Source: a bacterium
GTDB taxonomy: Bacteria; Hinthialibacterota; Hinthialibacteria; Hinthialibacterales; Hinthialibacteraceae
Length of the DNA: 64,000 nt
Direction: 5' to 3'
Assembly (NCBI GenBank): GCA_016125385.1
Contig: WGLV01000033.1
Location: 1-64,000 of the forward strand
How positions within the stretch are numbered: the first letter of the stretch is position 1; each line of letters begins with the position of its first letter. The notes below the pieces were generated by a model, which saw only the letters and a list, made by a program, of their open reading frames with translations, ran no database searches and was not told the origin of the DNA. Shown here piece after piece: positions 16,743-25,046 of this stretch. The position numbers and the translations under genes were made by a program.

Positions 16743-17650
16743 GCCTGGCGAATCTCATGTCCCGACAATCATCCACCAATTCGGGCGGCGATGCTCCCGG
16801 CCAGAAAACGACGATGTTCTTCACGCCGCCGATGACCGACCGCGAGTTTCAAGAACTGCGCCGCCGGATCTTTGATGAAATCGGCATTGAGATTCGTGAG
16901 CATAAAAAACATTTGTTGATCAATCGCCTGTCAAAGCGCTTGCGCCACCTGGGCTTGCAGACGTTTTCAGATTACCTGAAATTCATTGAGCAGAGCCCCC
17001 AGCGGCGCCAGGAGATGATTGAACTGGTCGACGCGGTTACGACCAACAAGACAGACTTTTTCCGCGAACCCAAGCATTTCGAGATTCTGGAACGGCAGGT
17101 ACTGCCCGACCTGATGTCAGACCGGCGGCGGAGTTCACGAACGCTCCGAGTTTGGTCCGCGGCTTCTTCGTCAGGAGAAGAACCCTATTCGCTCGCCATC
17201 TGCCTGGCGGAGTATCTAGCCCGTCAAGCAGGATGGAAATACGAACTGCTGGCGTCGGACATCTCCGAAACGATTTTGCGCGCTGCCGTAACGGGCATTT
17301 ATGCGGAAGAGAAGGTGCGCCCCGTTCCCGCGCCGCTACTGAGAAAATATTTTCTGAAGGGCGACGGGCGTTTCAAAGTCAAACCCGAGCTCGCCCAGAC
17401 AGTCACGTTTAAAAAGATCAACTTGAAACTGGATTTTCAACGGGCGTTGTCAGGCTTTGACGTCATCTTCTGCCGCAACGTTCTGATTTACTTTAACCGG
17501 GAATCGCAACACGAGATCATCGCCAAACACTGGCACGTCTTAAGGCCGGGAGGCTATCTGTTCCTCGGCCATAGCGAAACGCTGCACGGTTGCTCTATTC
17601 CCTTCGAATACATCGCGCCGTCGGTTTACCGCAAACCCGTAGACGCCTGA
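16739..17650 (+). CDS. cheR: Chemotaxis protein methyltransferase CheR
   Basis: A 303-residue SAM-dependent enzyme that methylates glutamates of chemoreceptors. The N-terminal helical domain (FQELRRRIFDEIGIEIREHK and LLINRLSKRLRHLG) precedes the SAM domain with TTNKTDFFREPKHFE, RVWSAASSSGEEPYSLA and FDVIFCRNVLIYFN. The start at 16739 overlaps the cheX stop by 4 bases and has GGAAGAG upstream; the longer in-frame start at 16694 would run well into cheX. A GC-rich hairpin follows before cheA. Confidence 0.95.
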   Translation: MSLANLMSRQSSTNSGGDAPGQKTTMFFTPPMTDREFQELRRRIFDEIGIEIREHKKHLLINRLSKRLRHLGLQTFSDYLKFIEQSPQRRQEMIELVDAVTTNKTDFFREPKHFEILERQVLPDLMSDRRRSSRTLRVWSAASSSGEEPYSLAICLAEYLARQAGWKYELLASDISETILRAAVTGIYAEEKVRPVPAPLLRKYFLKGDGRFKVKPELAQTVTFKKINLKLDFQRALSGFDVIFCRNVLIYFNRESQHEIIAKHWHVLRPGGYLFLGHSETLHGCSIPFEYIAPSVYRKPVDA

Positions 17651-17657
17651 CGCCGCC

Positions 17658-17674
17658 GCGCGGCCCGGCCGCGC
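17658..17674 (+). other. GC-rich intercistronic hairpin before cheA
   Basis: GCGCGG (17658-17663) pairs with CCGCGC (17669-17674) around a five-base loop, between cheR and cheA. There is no U-run, so it is more likely a message-processing or stability element than a terminator. Confidence 0.4.
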
Positions 17675-17717
17675 AACCTGAGTCGCCCCGCGCGACCCCA
17701 TAATCTGGAGGAAGACC

Positions 17718-19805
17718 ATGTCGTTCGACTCGCAAGCCTACATCGATCTGTTTTACCAGGACGCCGACGAACATCTTCAACTCATGAACGATTCGTTGCT
17801 CGATCTGGAAAAAAATCCCGCCAACCGTGAGGCGCTGGGCGCGCTGTTCCGGTCGGCTCATACGCTGAAATCGTCTTCCGCCATGGTCGGGTTCATGCAC
17901 GTCAGTGAATTCACGCACAAGATGGAAGACCTGATCGGGTTTCTGCGCGACAAAAACGCCGACATCGACAACGACACTTTCAACCTCCTGTTCCAGGCTT
18001 TTGACGTCCTCAAGGACATGTTGGCTCATCTTCAGGAATCGTCTTCCGAAGCGGAACGCAACCAGATCAAACATCGCTCGCAAGACCTGATCACTTCATT
18101 TCAGAAGATCGTGAAAGGCGAGGCCGCGGCCTCCGCGGCGAAAAAACCCGCCCCGCTTCGTCTGCGGTTGAACGAAGAACTGCGCAGCCGGGTTGAAGAG
18201 TTCCGCCTTTCAGGCGAAAAGATTTATGAGATCTACGTCGAATTCAACGACGACGTTCAAATGGCGATGACGCGCGCGTACCTGATCGCCTCCAACCTGG
18301 AAAAAGCGGGCAGCTCCATCACGACCTCTCCTTCGCTGGAAGAAGAAGTGGAAGATTTTGGCACCCAGTTCGCCGTGCTGTTCGCATCTCACGAAGACGC
18401 TGACGCGGTCAAAAAAGCCTGCGACACCACCGACGTCAAAGTGCTGAACGTGCGCGAAGTCACAGACATCGATCAATTTGAATGGCCTGACGCCAAGGCG
18501 CAGGCTCAAGCCGCCGCACTGGAAACCGCCTCCGCCAATCAAGACTCTTCAGAAAAATCAGGCGAGAAAGGCGTCGAGACCTCGTTTGAGCGCCGCGAAG
18601 ACCGTTCGAAAACCCAGACGGTGCGCGTCAATATCGAAAAACTGGATCGCCTGTTGAACCTCGCCGCCGAACTGGTGATTCAGCGTGGGCGCGCCTATGA
18701 ACTGAGCCAGCGCCTCGTCGGCAAGTACGGCAAAGGCGGGGTTGAAGAAGAACTGATGGACGTCATCACCCAACAGGGCATGTTCCTCTCTCAGCTGCAG
18801 GAAACCATCATGGATTCACGCATGGTCCCGATGGGCATGGTGTTCTCCCGTTTCCGCCGGGTCGTGCGAGATCTCGCGCAGACGCGCGGCAAGCAGGTCA
18901 ATCTGGTCATCGAAGGCGAGGAGACCGAACTCGACAAGAAAATCATCGACCAGATCGGCGATCCGCTCATGCACATGGTACGAAACTCGGTCGACCACGG
19001 CATCGAATCTCCGGAAGAACGCAAGGCGGCGGGTAAGCCTGAACAAGGCCTGCTCCATCTCAACGCGGTTCATCAGGGCAACAGCATCGTCGTCACCGTC
19101 AGAGATGATGGACATGGCCTCGACCCAGCTAAATTGAAGAACAAGGCGATCGAAAAAGGTTTGATCACCCCTGATGAAGCCGCCTCCATGAGCGACAAGG
19201 AAGCCTGGAAGCTGATCTTCAGGGCGGGCTTTTCCACTGCGGCGCAGGTCACCGATATCTCCGGACGCGGCGTTGGAATGGACGTGGTTCGCCGCTCTCT
19301 GGAACAACTGGGCGGTTCGGTCGATATCGAATCTCAGATCGGCGCGGGCACGACGTTCTTCCTCAAACTGCCTCTGACGCTCGCCATTATTCAGGCGCTG
19401 CTGGTTGAAACCAGCGATGAAATGTACGCGTTGCCGATTTCAAACGTGTCGGAAACCATCCGTATCACCCGAGACGATATTTTCTCGGTAAAGGGTCAGG
19501 GCAACGTCATTCGGCTTCGCGATCAGGTGGTTCCGCTCTTGAACCTGAAGACCGTCGTCGGAGGTCAGGCCCCGGAAAACGGCGACGACCGGTTTTACGT
19601 CGCGGTCATCCGCCAGGGGAACCATCACGTCGGTCTGATCGTCGACCGCATGGTGAATGAACAGGAAATCGTGATTAAATCGCTTAACGGAAACGTGTCG
19701 GGCGCGGGTTACATCGCGGGCGCCGCGATTCTGGGCGATGGGCGAGTCATTCTGATTCTCGACACCGCTTCATTGATTCAAACAACGCTCGGCACAGCCG
19801 CGTAA
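17718..19805 (+). CDS. cheA: Chemotaxis histidine kinase CheA
   Basis: A 695-residue kinase. P1 (Hpt) has phospho-acceptor H48 in RSAHTLKSSSAMVGF. A P2-like CheY/CheB-binding region spans about 150-255. P3 dimerisation starts at about residue 295 (RVNIEKLDRLLNLAAELVIQ). P4 holds the ATP site (HMVRNSVDHGIESPEER, RDDGHGLD, DISGRGVGMDVVR). P5 is the CheW-like domain from about 560. GGAGGAAG lies before the ATG. It takes its input through receptors and CheW, whose gene lies 4.6 kb downstream under a separate sigma-54 promoter. Confidence 0.97.
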   Translation: MSFDSQAYIDLFYQDADEHLQLMNDSLLDLEKNPANREALGALFRSAHTLKSSSAMVGFMHVSEFTHKMEDLIGFLRDKNADIDNDTFNLLFQAFDVLKDMLAHLQESSSEAERNQIKHRSQDLITSFQKIVKGEAAASAAKKPAPLRLRLNEELRSRVEEFRLSGEKIYEIYVEFNDDVQMAMTRAYLIASNLEKAGSSITTSPSLEEEVEDFGTQFAVLFASHEDADAVKKACDTTDVKVLNVREVTDIDQFEWPDAKAQAQAAALETASANQDSSEKSGEKGVETSFERREDRSKTQTVRVNIEKLDRLLNLAAELVIQRGRAYELSQRLVGKYGKGGVEEELMDVITQQGMFLSQLQETIMDSRMVPMGMVFSRFRRVVRDLAQTRGKQVNLVIEGEETELDKKIIDQIGDPLMHMVRNSVDHGIESPEERKAAGKPEQGLLHLNAVHQGNSIVVTVRDDGHGLDPAKLKNKAIEKGLITPDEAASMSDKEAWKLIFRAGFSTAAQVTDISGRGVGMDVVRRSLEQLGGSVDIESQIGAGTTFFLKLPLTLAIIQALLVETSDEMYALPISNVSETIRITRDDIFSVKGQGNVIRLRDQVVPLLNLKTVVGGQAPENGDDRFYVAVIRQGNHHVGLIVDRMVNEQEIVIKSLNGNVSGAGYIAGAAILGDGRVILILDTASLIQTTLGTAA

Positions 19806-19856
19806 TTCGATAGAAAAAATTGCTTTGTGAAAGCTCCACTCAGTGGAAGGGTTGAA

Positions 19857-20939
19857 ATGAATAGTAAAGTAAAAGTTCTTGTCGTAGACGATTCCGCCTT
19901 GATCCGCAAGATGCTGTCGGATCTGCTCAACCAGCATCCCGAGATCGAGGTCGTCGGCGCCGCGCCGGATGGCGCGTTCGTCGCCCGGAAAATCGAACAG
20001 CTTCAACCGGACGTGGTAACGCCGGACGTCGAAATGCCCAACAAAAGTGGACTCGACGTGTTACCCGAGATCGTTCAAAAATACAATCTGCCGGTCATCA
20101 TGGTCAGCGCTCACACCGATCAGGGCGCGCAGGCGACTCTGAAAGCGCTTGAGCTCGGCGCTGTCGATTTCGTAACGAAACCCCAGGCGGGCGGCTTCAG
20201 CGTGCAGGAGATCGTCGACGCGCTCGCCCAGAAAATCGTCGCGGTAGGCCGATCGAAACCACGCCGATTCGTTCCCCGGCCCGCCGCGCCCCGCACAACG
20301 CCCAAACCGACGGCGCCCCGGCCCATGATGATTCCCGCTTCGGGTCAGATCGACCTGATTGCGGTGGGCGCATCAACCGGCGGCCCGGAAGCGATCCGTG
20401 AGTTCCTGGTCAATCTGCCCGCCACATTACCAGGCATCGTCATCGTACAACACATGCCGGCCGGCTTCACCAAAGCGTTCAGCGATCGCCTTAACACCTT
20501 GTGCGACATTTATGTTAAAGAAGCCGAAGAGGGCGACCCCGTGTCGCCGGGTACGGCGCTGATCGCTCCCGGAAGCCTACACATGGAAGTCGTCCGCTCG
20601 GGCGCCGGATATCGCGTCCGGTTGCTCGATACGCCTCCGGTCAACCGGCACCGCCCATCGGTGGACGTCTTATTCGATTCGGTAGCCTCACGTGTGGGAC
20701 GCCGAGCGATCGGCGTCATCATGACCGGCATGGGTGGAGACGGTTCACGCGGCATGCTCGCCATGCATGAAACCGGCGCCCTGACCATCGCGCAGGATCA
20801 GGCTTCCTGCGTCGTCTTCGGAATGCCGAAAGAGGCGATCAAGCTGGGCGGCGCGTCTCACGTCATGCCCCTCGATCAGATCGCTCCATTTCTGGTGAGA
20901 TCGGTCGACCGCCCCCGAACCGTAGCCGCCGCACGGTAA
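19857..20939 (+). CDS. cheB: Chemotaxis response regulator protein-glutamate methylesterase CheB
   Basis: A 360-residue enzyme that removes methyl groups from receptors. The receiver domain has D57 in PDVVTPDVEMP; Pro56 before the Asp is unusual, since Leu, Met or Phe is normal. After a Pro-rich linker (about 140-165) the methylesterase domain shows the triad Ser in VGASTGGPEA, His in IVQHMPAGFT and Asp in MTGMGGDGSRGM. The start at 19857 has GGAAGG six bases upstream. It is the last gene of the chemotaxis operon, followed by a terminator. Confidence 0.95.
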   Translation: MNSKVKVLVVDDSALIRKMLSDLLNQHPEIEVVGAAPDGAFVARKIEQLQPDVVTPDVEMPNKSGLDVLPEIVQKYNLPVIMVSAHTDQGAQATLKALELGAVDFVTKPQAGGFSVQEIVDALAQKIVAVGRSKPRRFVPRPAAPRTTPKPTAPRPMMIPASGQIDLIAVGASTGGPEAIREFLVNLPATLPGIVIVQHMPAGFTKAFSDRLNTLCDIYVKEAEEGDPVSPGTALIAPGSLHMEVVRSGAGYRVRLLDTPPVNRHRPSVDVLFDSVASRVGRRAIGVIMTGMGGDGSRGMLAMHETGALTIAQDQASCVVFGMPKEAIKLGGASHVMPLDQIAPFLVRSVDRPRTVAAAR

Positions 20940-20996
20940 GAGAGAGACTGAACGTTCGGCCTGTTTTCACAAATCAAGACGAACCAACTGGTTAAA

Positions 20997-21043
20997 AAAT
21001 ATCCCCGCAGCGATGGACGTCCTGACGCAGCGGGGATATTTTT
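20997..21043 (+). terminator. Rho-independent terminator after cheB
   Basis: AAATATCCCCGC at about 20997-21008 pairs with GCGGGGATATTT at 21030-21041, followed by further T. It ends the cheY-X-R-A-B transcript. The DNA from 21044 to 21273 is A+T-rich and I see no gene in it. Confidence 0.85.
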
Positions 21044-21273
21044 GTGCGCGCTGTTTCTCTAACATAGTACGCACACATACTGTGCGACATCTGCAATATT
21101 CTCGCTTAAGTCTATAAAATCAATCATTAATGACTGGTTTAATATTTTTATATTTTTTTAATTATTTCTATTCAAAAACTCTTCACCTGTTCTGAAACTT
21201 ATGCTCTAATCCAAATCTAACAAATTAATACGAAACACCAGTAATACGGTTTCCCATTATTCCGATTCAATCT

Positions 21274-21322
21274 ATTCACCCCGATACGGGTGAATTCATT
21301 CCGCCTCCCCACACCGGGGAGG
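21274..21322 (+). promoter_or_regulatory. Two tandem hairpins in the leader of the secreted-protein gene
   Basis: ATTCACCC (21274-21281) pairs with GGGTGAAT (21288-21295), and CCTCCCC (21304-21310) pairs with GGGGAGG (21316-21322). Both sit between the presumed promoter and the GGAGG ribosome site (21334-21338). They may stabilise the message or control its translation. They do not match a riboswitch I know. Confidence 0.5.
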
Positions 21323-21342
21323 TATTTGCCTATGGAGGAAGA

Positions 21343-22608
21343 ATGATGTCAAGCAAACGTTTGTGCGCGAGTATCGCGGTGTTCGCCGCGCTGCTCATGG
21401 CCGCGCCGTCATGGTCGCAACAGGTAATCAGTTATCCTGTCGACCTCACGGCGTTCTGGAACGTGGATGGCTACAACGCCGGTAATGGCGATGACGCCGG
21501 CGACCCCATCCTCGGTACGATGTTTCTCGATGACGGCGGAAAGCGCATCCGCTCGTGGACGTTCCCGGACACGTTCGTGGACGGGCAGCCGAATTATACC
21601 GAAGATGGACTGACCCAGTTTCTGCTTGGCCCCGTTTATGAGCAGCAGGCGATGGACGCTTACCGGCCTGACGGCTCCACCATCCCGGCTCCGGAGCAAC
21701 GTTCTTACGATCGTCTGTATCTGGCTCTGATGTCAGGCAACGGCGAGTTTCCGGGAACGGCGTGGAAAGATAAAGACGTCATGACCGTGAATTACGCCGA
21801 CGGTTCTTCGGAATCAATCAGCATTGGCGTGGTAAACGACTGGTTCTGGAAGCCGCCGGAATGGTACAAACCCGCCAGCGGCAACCCCAGTGAAATACTC
21901 GCCGACATTCTCTGCCATGCGAGCGACCCCGATGAGTTCGATCTGTATCTATGGGACTGGTCAGGCACGGAACCGACCGCGCATGATTACGGCCAGTACC
22001 GCTGGGTCGACGGCGAAGGCGAATTTCTCACCTACCAGCTTCCTTACGCGGCTGGCGCGAAACTCTACATGGAAATGTGGGGTAACATTCAGGTTCTGGT
22101 CAGCACGGACGACCCGGCTTTCGATCCTGATTTCCCCATGACTGAAATTTACAACAGCGCCACCGCGGACCAGGTTTATCCCGGCGGCGGCGACGGCTAT
22201 ACGCCCAACCGCAAGAAATATGAATTCGATTTGTCGAGCGTTCTGCCTTCCGGCACGACGGAATTCTACCTTCGCTTTAAAGACGCGGCTCCCGGTCAGG
22301 CCACTGCGGTTGATAGCGGCAACTGGGGCGCTCGCATCCACCGCATCGGTCTCTTCACCGGCCCGGTCGTGCTCTCATCGGCTGGCGCTCGTCTGTTCTC
22401 CGGCCTGGTGCGCGACGGCGACGGCGCGGCTCCGTCCGGCGGTCTGATTCTCATCCGCAAAGCCTATGCGCTGAATGGCGACAAGGCGCTGAAATCGATC
22501 ACCATGCCCTCATTGCTTCCGAACGCGGCGCCGTTCCTGACCTGCTTCGGCATGACGCTGGGCGTGATTGGCGAAGGCACGGGTATCAGCGAGTTCAGCC
22601 TGTACTGA
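21343..22608 (+). CDS. Secreted protein of unknown function
   Basis: A 421-residue exported protein with a signal peptide (KRLCASIAVFAALLMAAPSWS). The mature part is acidic, rich in Asp, Gly, Trp and Tyr and probably beta-rich (YPVDLTAFWNVDGYNAGN, TEFYLRFKDAAPG), as in extracellular binding domains. No enzyme motif is recognised. A strong GGAGGAAG site precedes the ATG, the leader has two hairpins, and a strong terminator follows, all signs of high single-gene expression. It lies between the chemotaxis operon and the cheW locus. Confidence 0.8.
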   Translation: MMSSKRLCASIAVFAALLMAAPSWSQQVISYPVDLTAFWNVDGYNAGNGDDAGDPILGTMFLDDGGKRIRSWTFPDTFVDGQPNYTEDGLTQFLLGPVYEQQAMDAYRPDGSTIPAPEQRSYDRLYLALMSGNGEFPGTAWKDKDVMTVNYADGSSESISIGVVNDWFWKPPEWYKPASGNPSEILADILCHASDPDEFDLYLWDWSGTEPTAHDYGQYRWVDGEGEFLTYQLPYAAGAKLYMEMWGNIQVLVSTDDPAFDPDFPMTEIYNSATADQVYPGGGDGYTPNRKKYEFDLSSVLPSGTTEFYLRFKDAAPGQATAVDSGNWGARIHRIGLFTGPVVLSSAGARLFSGLVRDGDGAAPSGGLILIRKAYALNGDKALKSITMPSLLPNAAPFLTCFGMTLGVIGEGTGISEFSLY

Positions 22609-22643
22609 GTCCAAGTCGAATTCGATTTCCCTGAATACGAAAT

Positions 22644-22681
22644 TCCCGCTCTCTCATGGTGAGAGAGCGGGATATTTTTTT
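22644..22681 (+). terminator. Strong rho-independent terminator
   Basis: TCCCGCTCTCTCA (22644-22656) pairs perfectly over 13 bp with TGAGAGAGCGGGA (22660-22672) around a three-base loop, followed by seven T (22675-22681). It ends the secreted-protein transcript and may shield the convergent regulator gene. Confidence 0.92.
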
Positions 22682-22707
22682 CAAATCACGATCTTGCGTT
22701 GATACCG

Positions 22708-24135
22708 TCAGGAGTCGCGAAACTCGCTGGCGGAAAGATTGCATCGAGACATCACCCGATACATGGCCTCGCGGGTCAAACCGGCCTTTTGCGCGGCCAG
22801 ACGCACATCGCCATTGGTGGATTCAAGCAGCTGTTTTATGTACGCCGTCTCCGCTTGCAGAATCGCGTCGTCGCGAAACGATTTGAAATCCTGATCGACG
22901 TCAACCGCCGACTGAATCGAATCGGTCATCGAAACCGGCTCGTTCTCAATGGAGAGGTGTTCAGCGCCGATTTTCCCTTCGACCGTCTGGAAGAAGGCGG
23001 ATTCAACAACGAATCGAAGCTGGCGAATATTGCCCGGCCAGGCGTATTGAGCGATCACGCGTAACGCTTCCGGCGTAAAGTCGGCATCGGTGCGGTTATA
23101 TTCATTCGCGATCCGTGTCAGGAAAAACCGCGCCAGGACGGGAATATCGGCGGCGCGCTCGCGCAACGGCGGAATCACAATACGTTGAGCGGAAATCCGG
23201 TAAAACAGATCGGTACGAAACGAACCGGCTTTGGTTTCAGCCATCAGGTCGCGATTCGTCGCGCAGATGATACGAAAATCGCTGCCGGTTTCCTTTGTGC
23301 TTCCCACGGGCCGGAATCGTCCGGTTTCGAGGCAGCGCAACAGTTTGGGTTGAATGTCGATTTCGATCTCGCCCACTTCATCGAGAAAGATGCTGCCGCC
23401 GTCGGCCGCTTCGAGCAGCCCCTTACGCTCGACCGCGCCGGTAAATGCCCCTTTGGTCGAACCGAACAGCGTGGCTTCGATCAGCGAATTGGGCGTGGCG
23501 GTGCAATCCATAATGACGTAGGGCTTTTTTGAACGGGTGCTGTTGAGGTGAATCGCCTCGGCCAGATACTCTTTGCCTGAGCCGGTTTCGCCTTCAATCA
23601 ACACGGGCAGCGAACTCTGCGCCGCGCGTAAAACCGCCTCGTATATTGGCGTCATGACAGGCGAAGGACCGATCATGCCGGAATAAGCGAAATCACGATC
23701 GATTACTTTACGCCGAAAGTCCTGTTCACGCCGCAGCATGCAGATTTCTTCTATCCGGTCCAGTTTCTCAAACAGCATTCCCGACGTGACCGGCTTGGTG
23801 AGAAAATCCCACGCCCCCTGGTGCATGGCTTCAACCGCTTTTTCGATGGTGCCATACCCCGTGACGATAATGGTCATCACGCTGGGTACGATCTCACGCA
23901 ACCGGCCCATCAGCTCGATACCGTTTCCCTCTCCCAACATCAAATCAAGCATGGCGATATCGATCTGCTTTTTTGACGCCGCTTCAAGCGCGTCTTTTTC
24001 ATTCGATACGGCGATCGCGTCATAGCCTTTGCTTTTCAGCAATGAGTGAAGCGTCTTCAAAACCAATTCATCATCATCGACGACTAGTACAGAAAGACGC
24101 CTGGCTTCCGCATTCGGTTGAGATGATTGGTTCAT
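22708..24135 (-). CDS. NtrC-family sigma-54-dependent regulator next to cheW
   Basis: A 475-residue activator. The receiver domain has D64 in IAMLDLMLGEGNG. The AAA+ domain shows Walker A GETGSGKE, the sigma-54 loop GAFTGA (229-234) and Walker B GGSIFLDEVGE. The C terminus has a Fis-type helix-turn-helix (VRLAAQKAGLTREAMYRVM). No kinase gene is adjacent. It is transcribed away from cheW, whose upstream region holds a sigma-54 promoter, so it is the obvious candidate activator, comparable in role to FlrC/FleR (inference). Confidence 0.92.
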   Translation of the reverse strand: MNQSSQPNAEARRLSVLVVDDDELVLKTLHSLLKSKGYDAIAVSNEKDALEAASKKQIDIAMLDLMLGEGNGIELMGRLREIVPSVMTIIVTGYGTIEKAVEAMHQGAWDFLTKPVTSGMLFEKLDRIEEICMLRREQDFRRKVIDRDFAYSGMIGPSPVMTPIYEAVLRAAQSSLPVLIEGETGSGKEYLAEAIHLNSTRSKKPYVIMDCTATPNSLIEATLFGSTKGAFTGAVERKGLLEAADGGSIFLDEVGEIEIDIQPKLLRCLETGRFRPVGSTKETGSDFRIICATNRDLMAETKAGSFRTDLFYRISAQRIVIPPLRERAADIPVLARFFLTRIANEYNRTDADFTPEALRVIAQYAWPGNIRQLRFVVESAFFQTVEGKIGAEHLSIENEPVSMTDSIQSAVDVDQDFKSFRDDAILQAETAYIKQLLESTNGDVRLAAQKAGLTREAMYRVMSRCNLSASEFRDS

Positions 24136-24359
24136 TGCGCACCTGTTTGTGATTCAGATTGCATCAAAAAATGATCCTGTAACCGTAGCAGTTACACATT
24201 ATGAGAAATTATTCTCTCACCAATCCACAAACAATGCAAAACAATAAAAAGATCGATAAAGTGAGCATACATCCCAAATCAATAAATCCGAACACGTTAA
24301 GCAGTCCATTTCATTCGTTTCACATGCTGAAAACAAAAAACAAGACTCCTCCCCAAATT

Positions 24360-24375
24360 TGGTATCAAGTTTGCT
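24360..24375 (+). promoter_or_regulatory. Sigma-54 promoter of cheW
   Basis: TGGTATC-AAGT-TTGCT fits the sigma-54 -24/-12 pattern, with GG at 24361-24362 and GC at 24373-24374 exactly 10 bases apart. Expected transcription start is near 24386, about 32 bases before the cheW ATG. The 282-bp gap to the divergent NtrC-type gene leaves space for activator sites. Confidence 0.72.
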
Positions 24376-24417
24376 TTTGAAACAGACAACCAGATTGAAG
24401 ACTTAACGGAGATTATC

Positions 24418-24900
24418 ATGGCTGAACAGTCAACGCACGATATCCAGATTAATCAGTTCGTCAGTTTCGTCCTGCATGGTGAAGAGTACGGCGTTCCCAT
24501 TCTTTGCGTACAGGAAATCATCCGCTACGAAACGCTGACCCGCGTACCGCAGAGCCCCATTTTTGTTGACGGCGTGTTGAACCTGCGCGGCCAGGTGATC
24601 CCGGTTATCAATCTGCGCCGCAAGTTCGGCCTGCCCGAACAGGAAATCGACAAAGCCACCCGCATCGTCGTGGTGGAAGTCGGCGGCCGCGTGATGGGCA
24701 TTGTGGTTGATGAAGTGTCGGAAGTCTTGCAGGTCAACCCCGAAGACGTGTCGCCCGCGCCTCCGATGGGTACGCAACTCAAAACCGACTTCATCACCGG
24801 CATGGCCAAAATGAACGAATCGCTCGTCATCCTGCTCGACATCGACAAGATTCTTTCGTCGGAAGAAAAGGTTCTCGTCGAAGAAGCCGCGATCGCGTAA
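24418..24900 (+). CDS. cheW: Chemotaxis coupling protein CheW
   Basis: A 160-residue adaptor that links receptors to CheA. It shows the family segments FVLHGEEYGVPILCVQEII, FVDGVLNLRGQVIPVINLRRKFG and the C-terminal VILLDIDKILS. It is transcribed alone, from a sigma-54 promoter about 32 bases upstream of the start codon by prediction, and is followed by a strong terminator. Its separation from cheA suggests that CheW level is set by the adjacent NtrC-type regulator. Confidence 0.96.
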   Translation: MAEQSTHDIQINQFVSFVLHGEEYGVPILCVQEIIRYETLTRVPQSPIFVDGVLNLRGQVIPVINLRRKFGLPEQEIDKATRIVVVEVGGRVMGIVVDEVSEVLQVNPEDVSPAPPMGTQLKTDFITGMAKMNESLVILLDIDKILSSEEKVLVEEAAIA

Positions 24901-25008
24901 CGAAATCGATAATAAGATCGGCATCAACCCCGGCGCATTTCACGGATGAATCGCCGGGTTAACAACAGCCCAACCATCATGACGCAATCGTCATTTTCTC
25001 CTTCCAGC

Positions 25009-25038
25009 AGGAGGCGGCAACGCCTCCTCTTTTTTTTT
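25009..25038 (+). terminator. Strong rho-independent terminator after cheW
   Basis: AGGAGGCG pairs with CGCCTCCT (25021-25028) around a GCAA tetraloop, followed by a long T-run to about 25038. An additional weaker hairpin (AACCCCGGCG with CGCCGGGTT) lies at about 24930-24961. Confidence 0.92.
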
Positions 25039-25046
25039 GCACGCGA

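Noticed and set aside
21314-21330. GG-N10-GC pattern resembling a sigma-54 promoter before the secreted-protein gene
   Set aside because: Its predicted start would fall after the ribosome binding site, and the GG is part of a hairpin stem.
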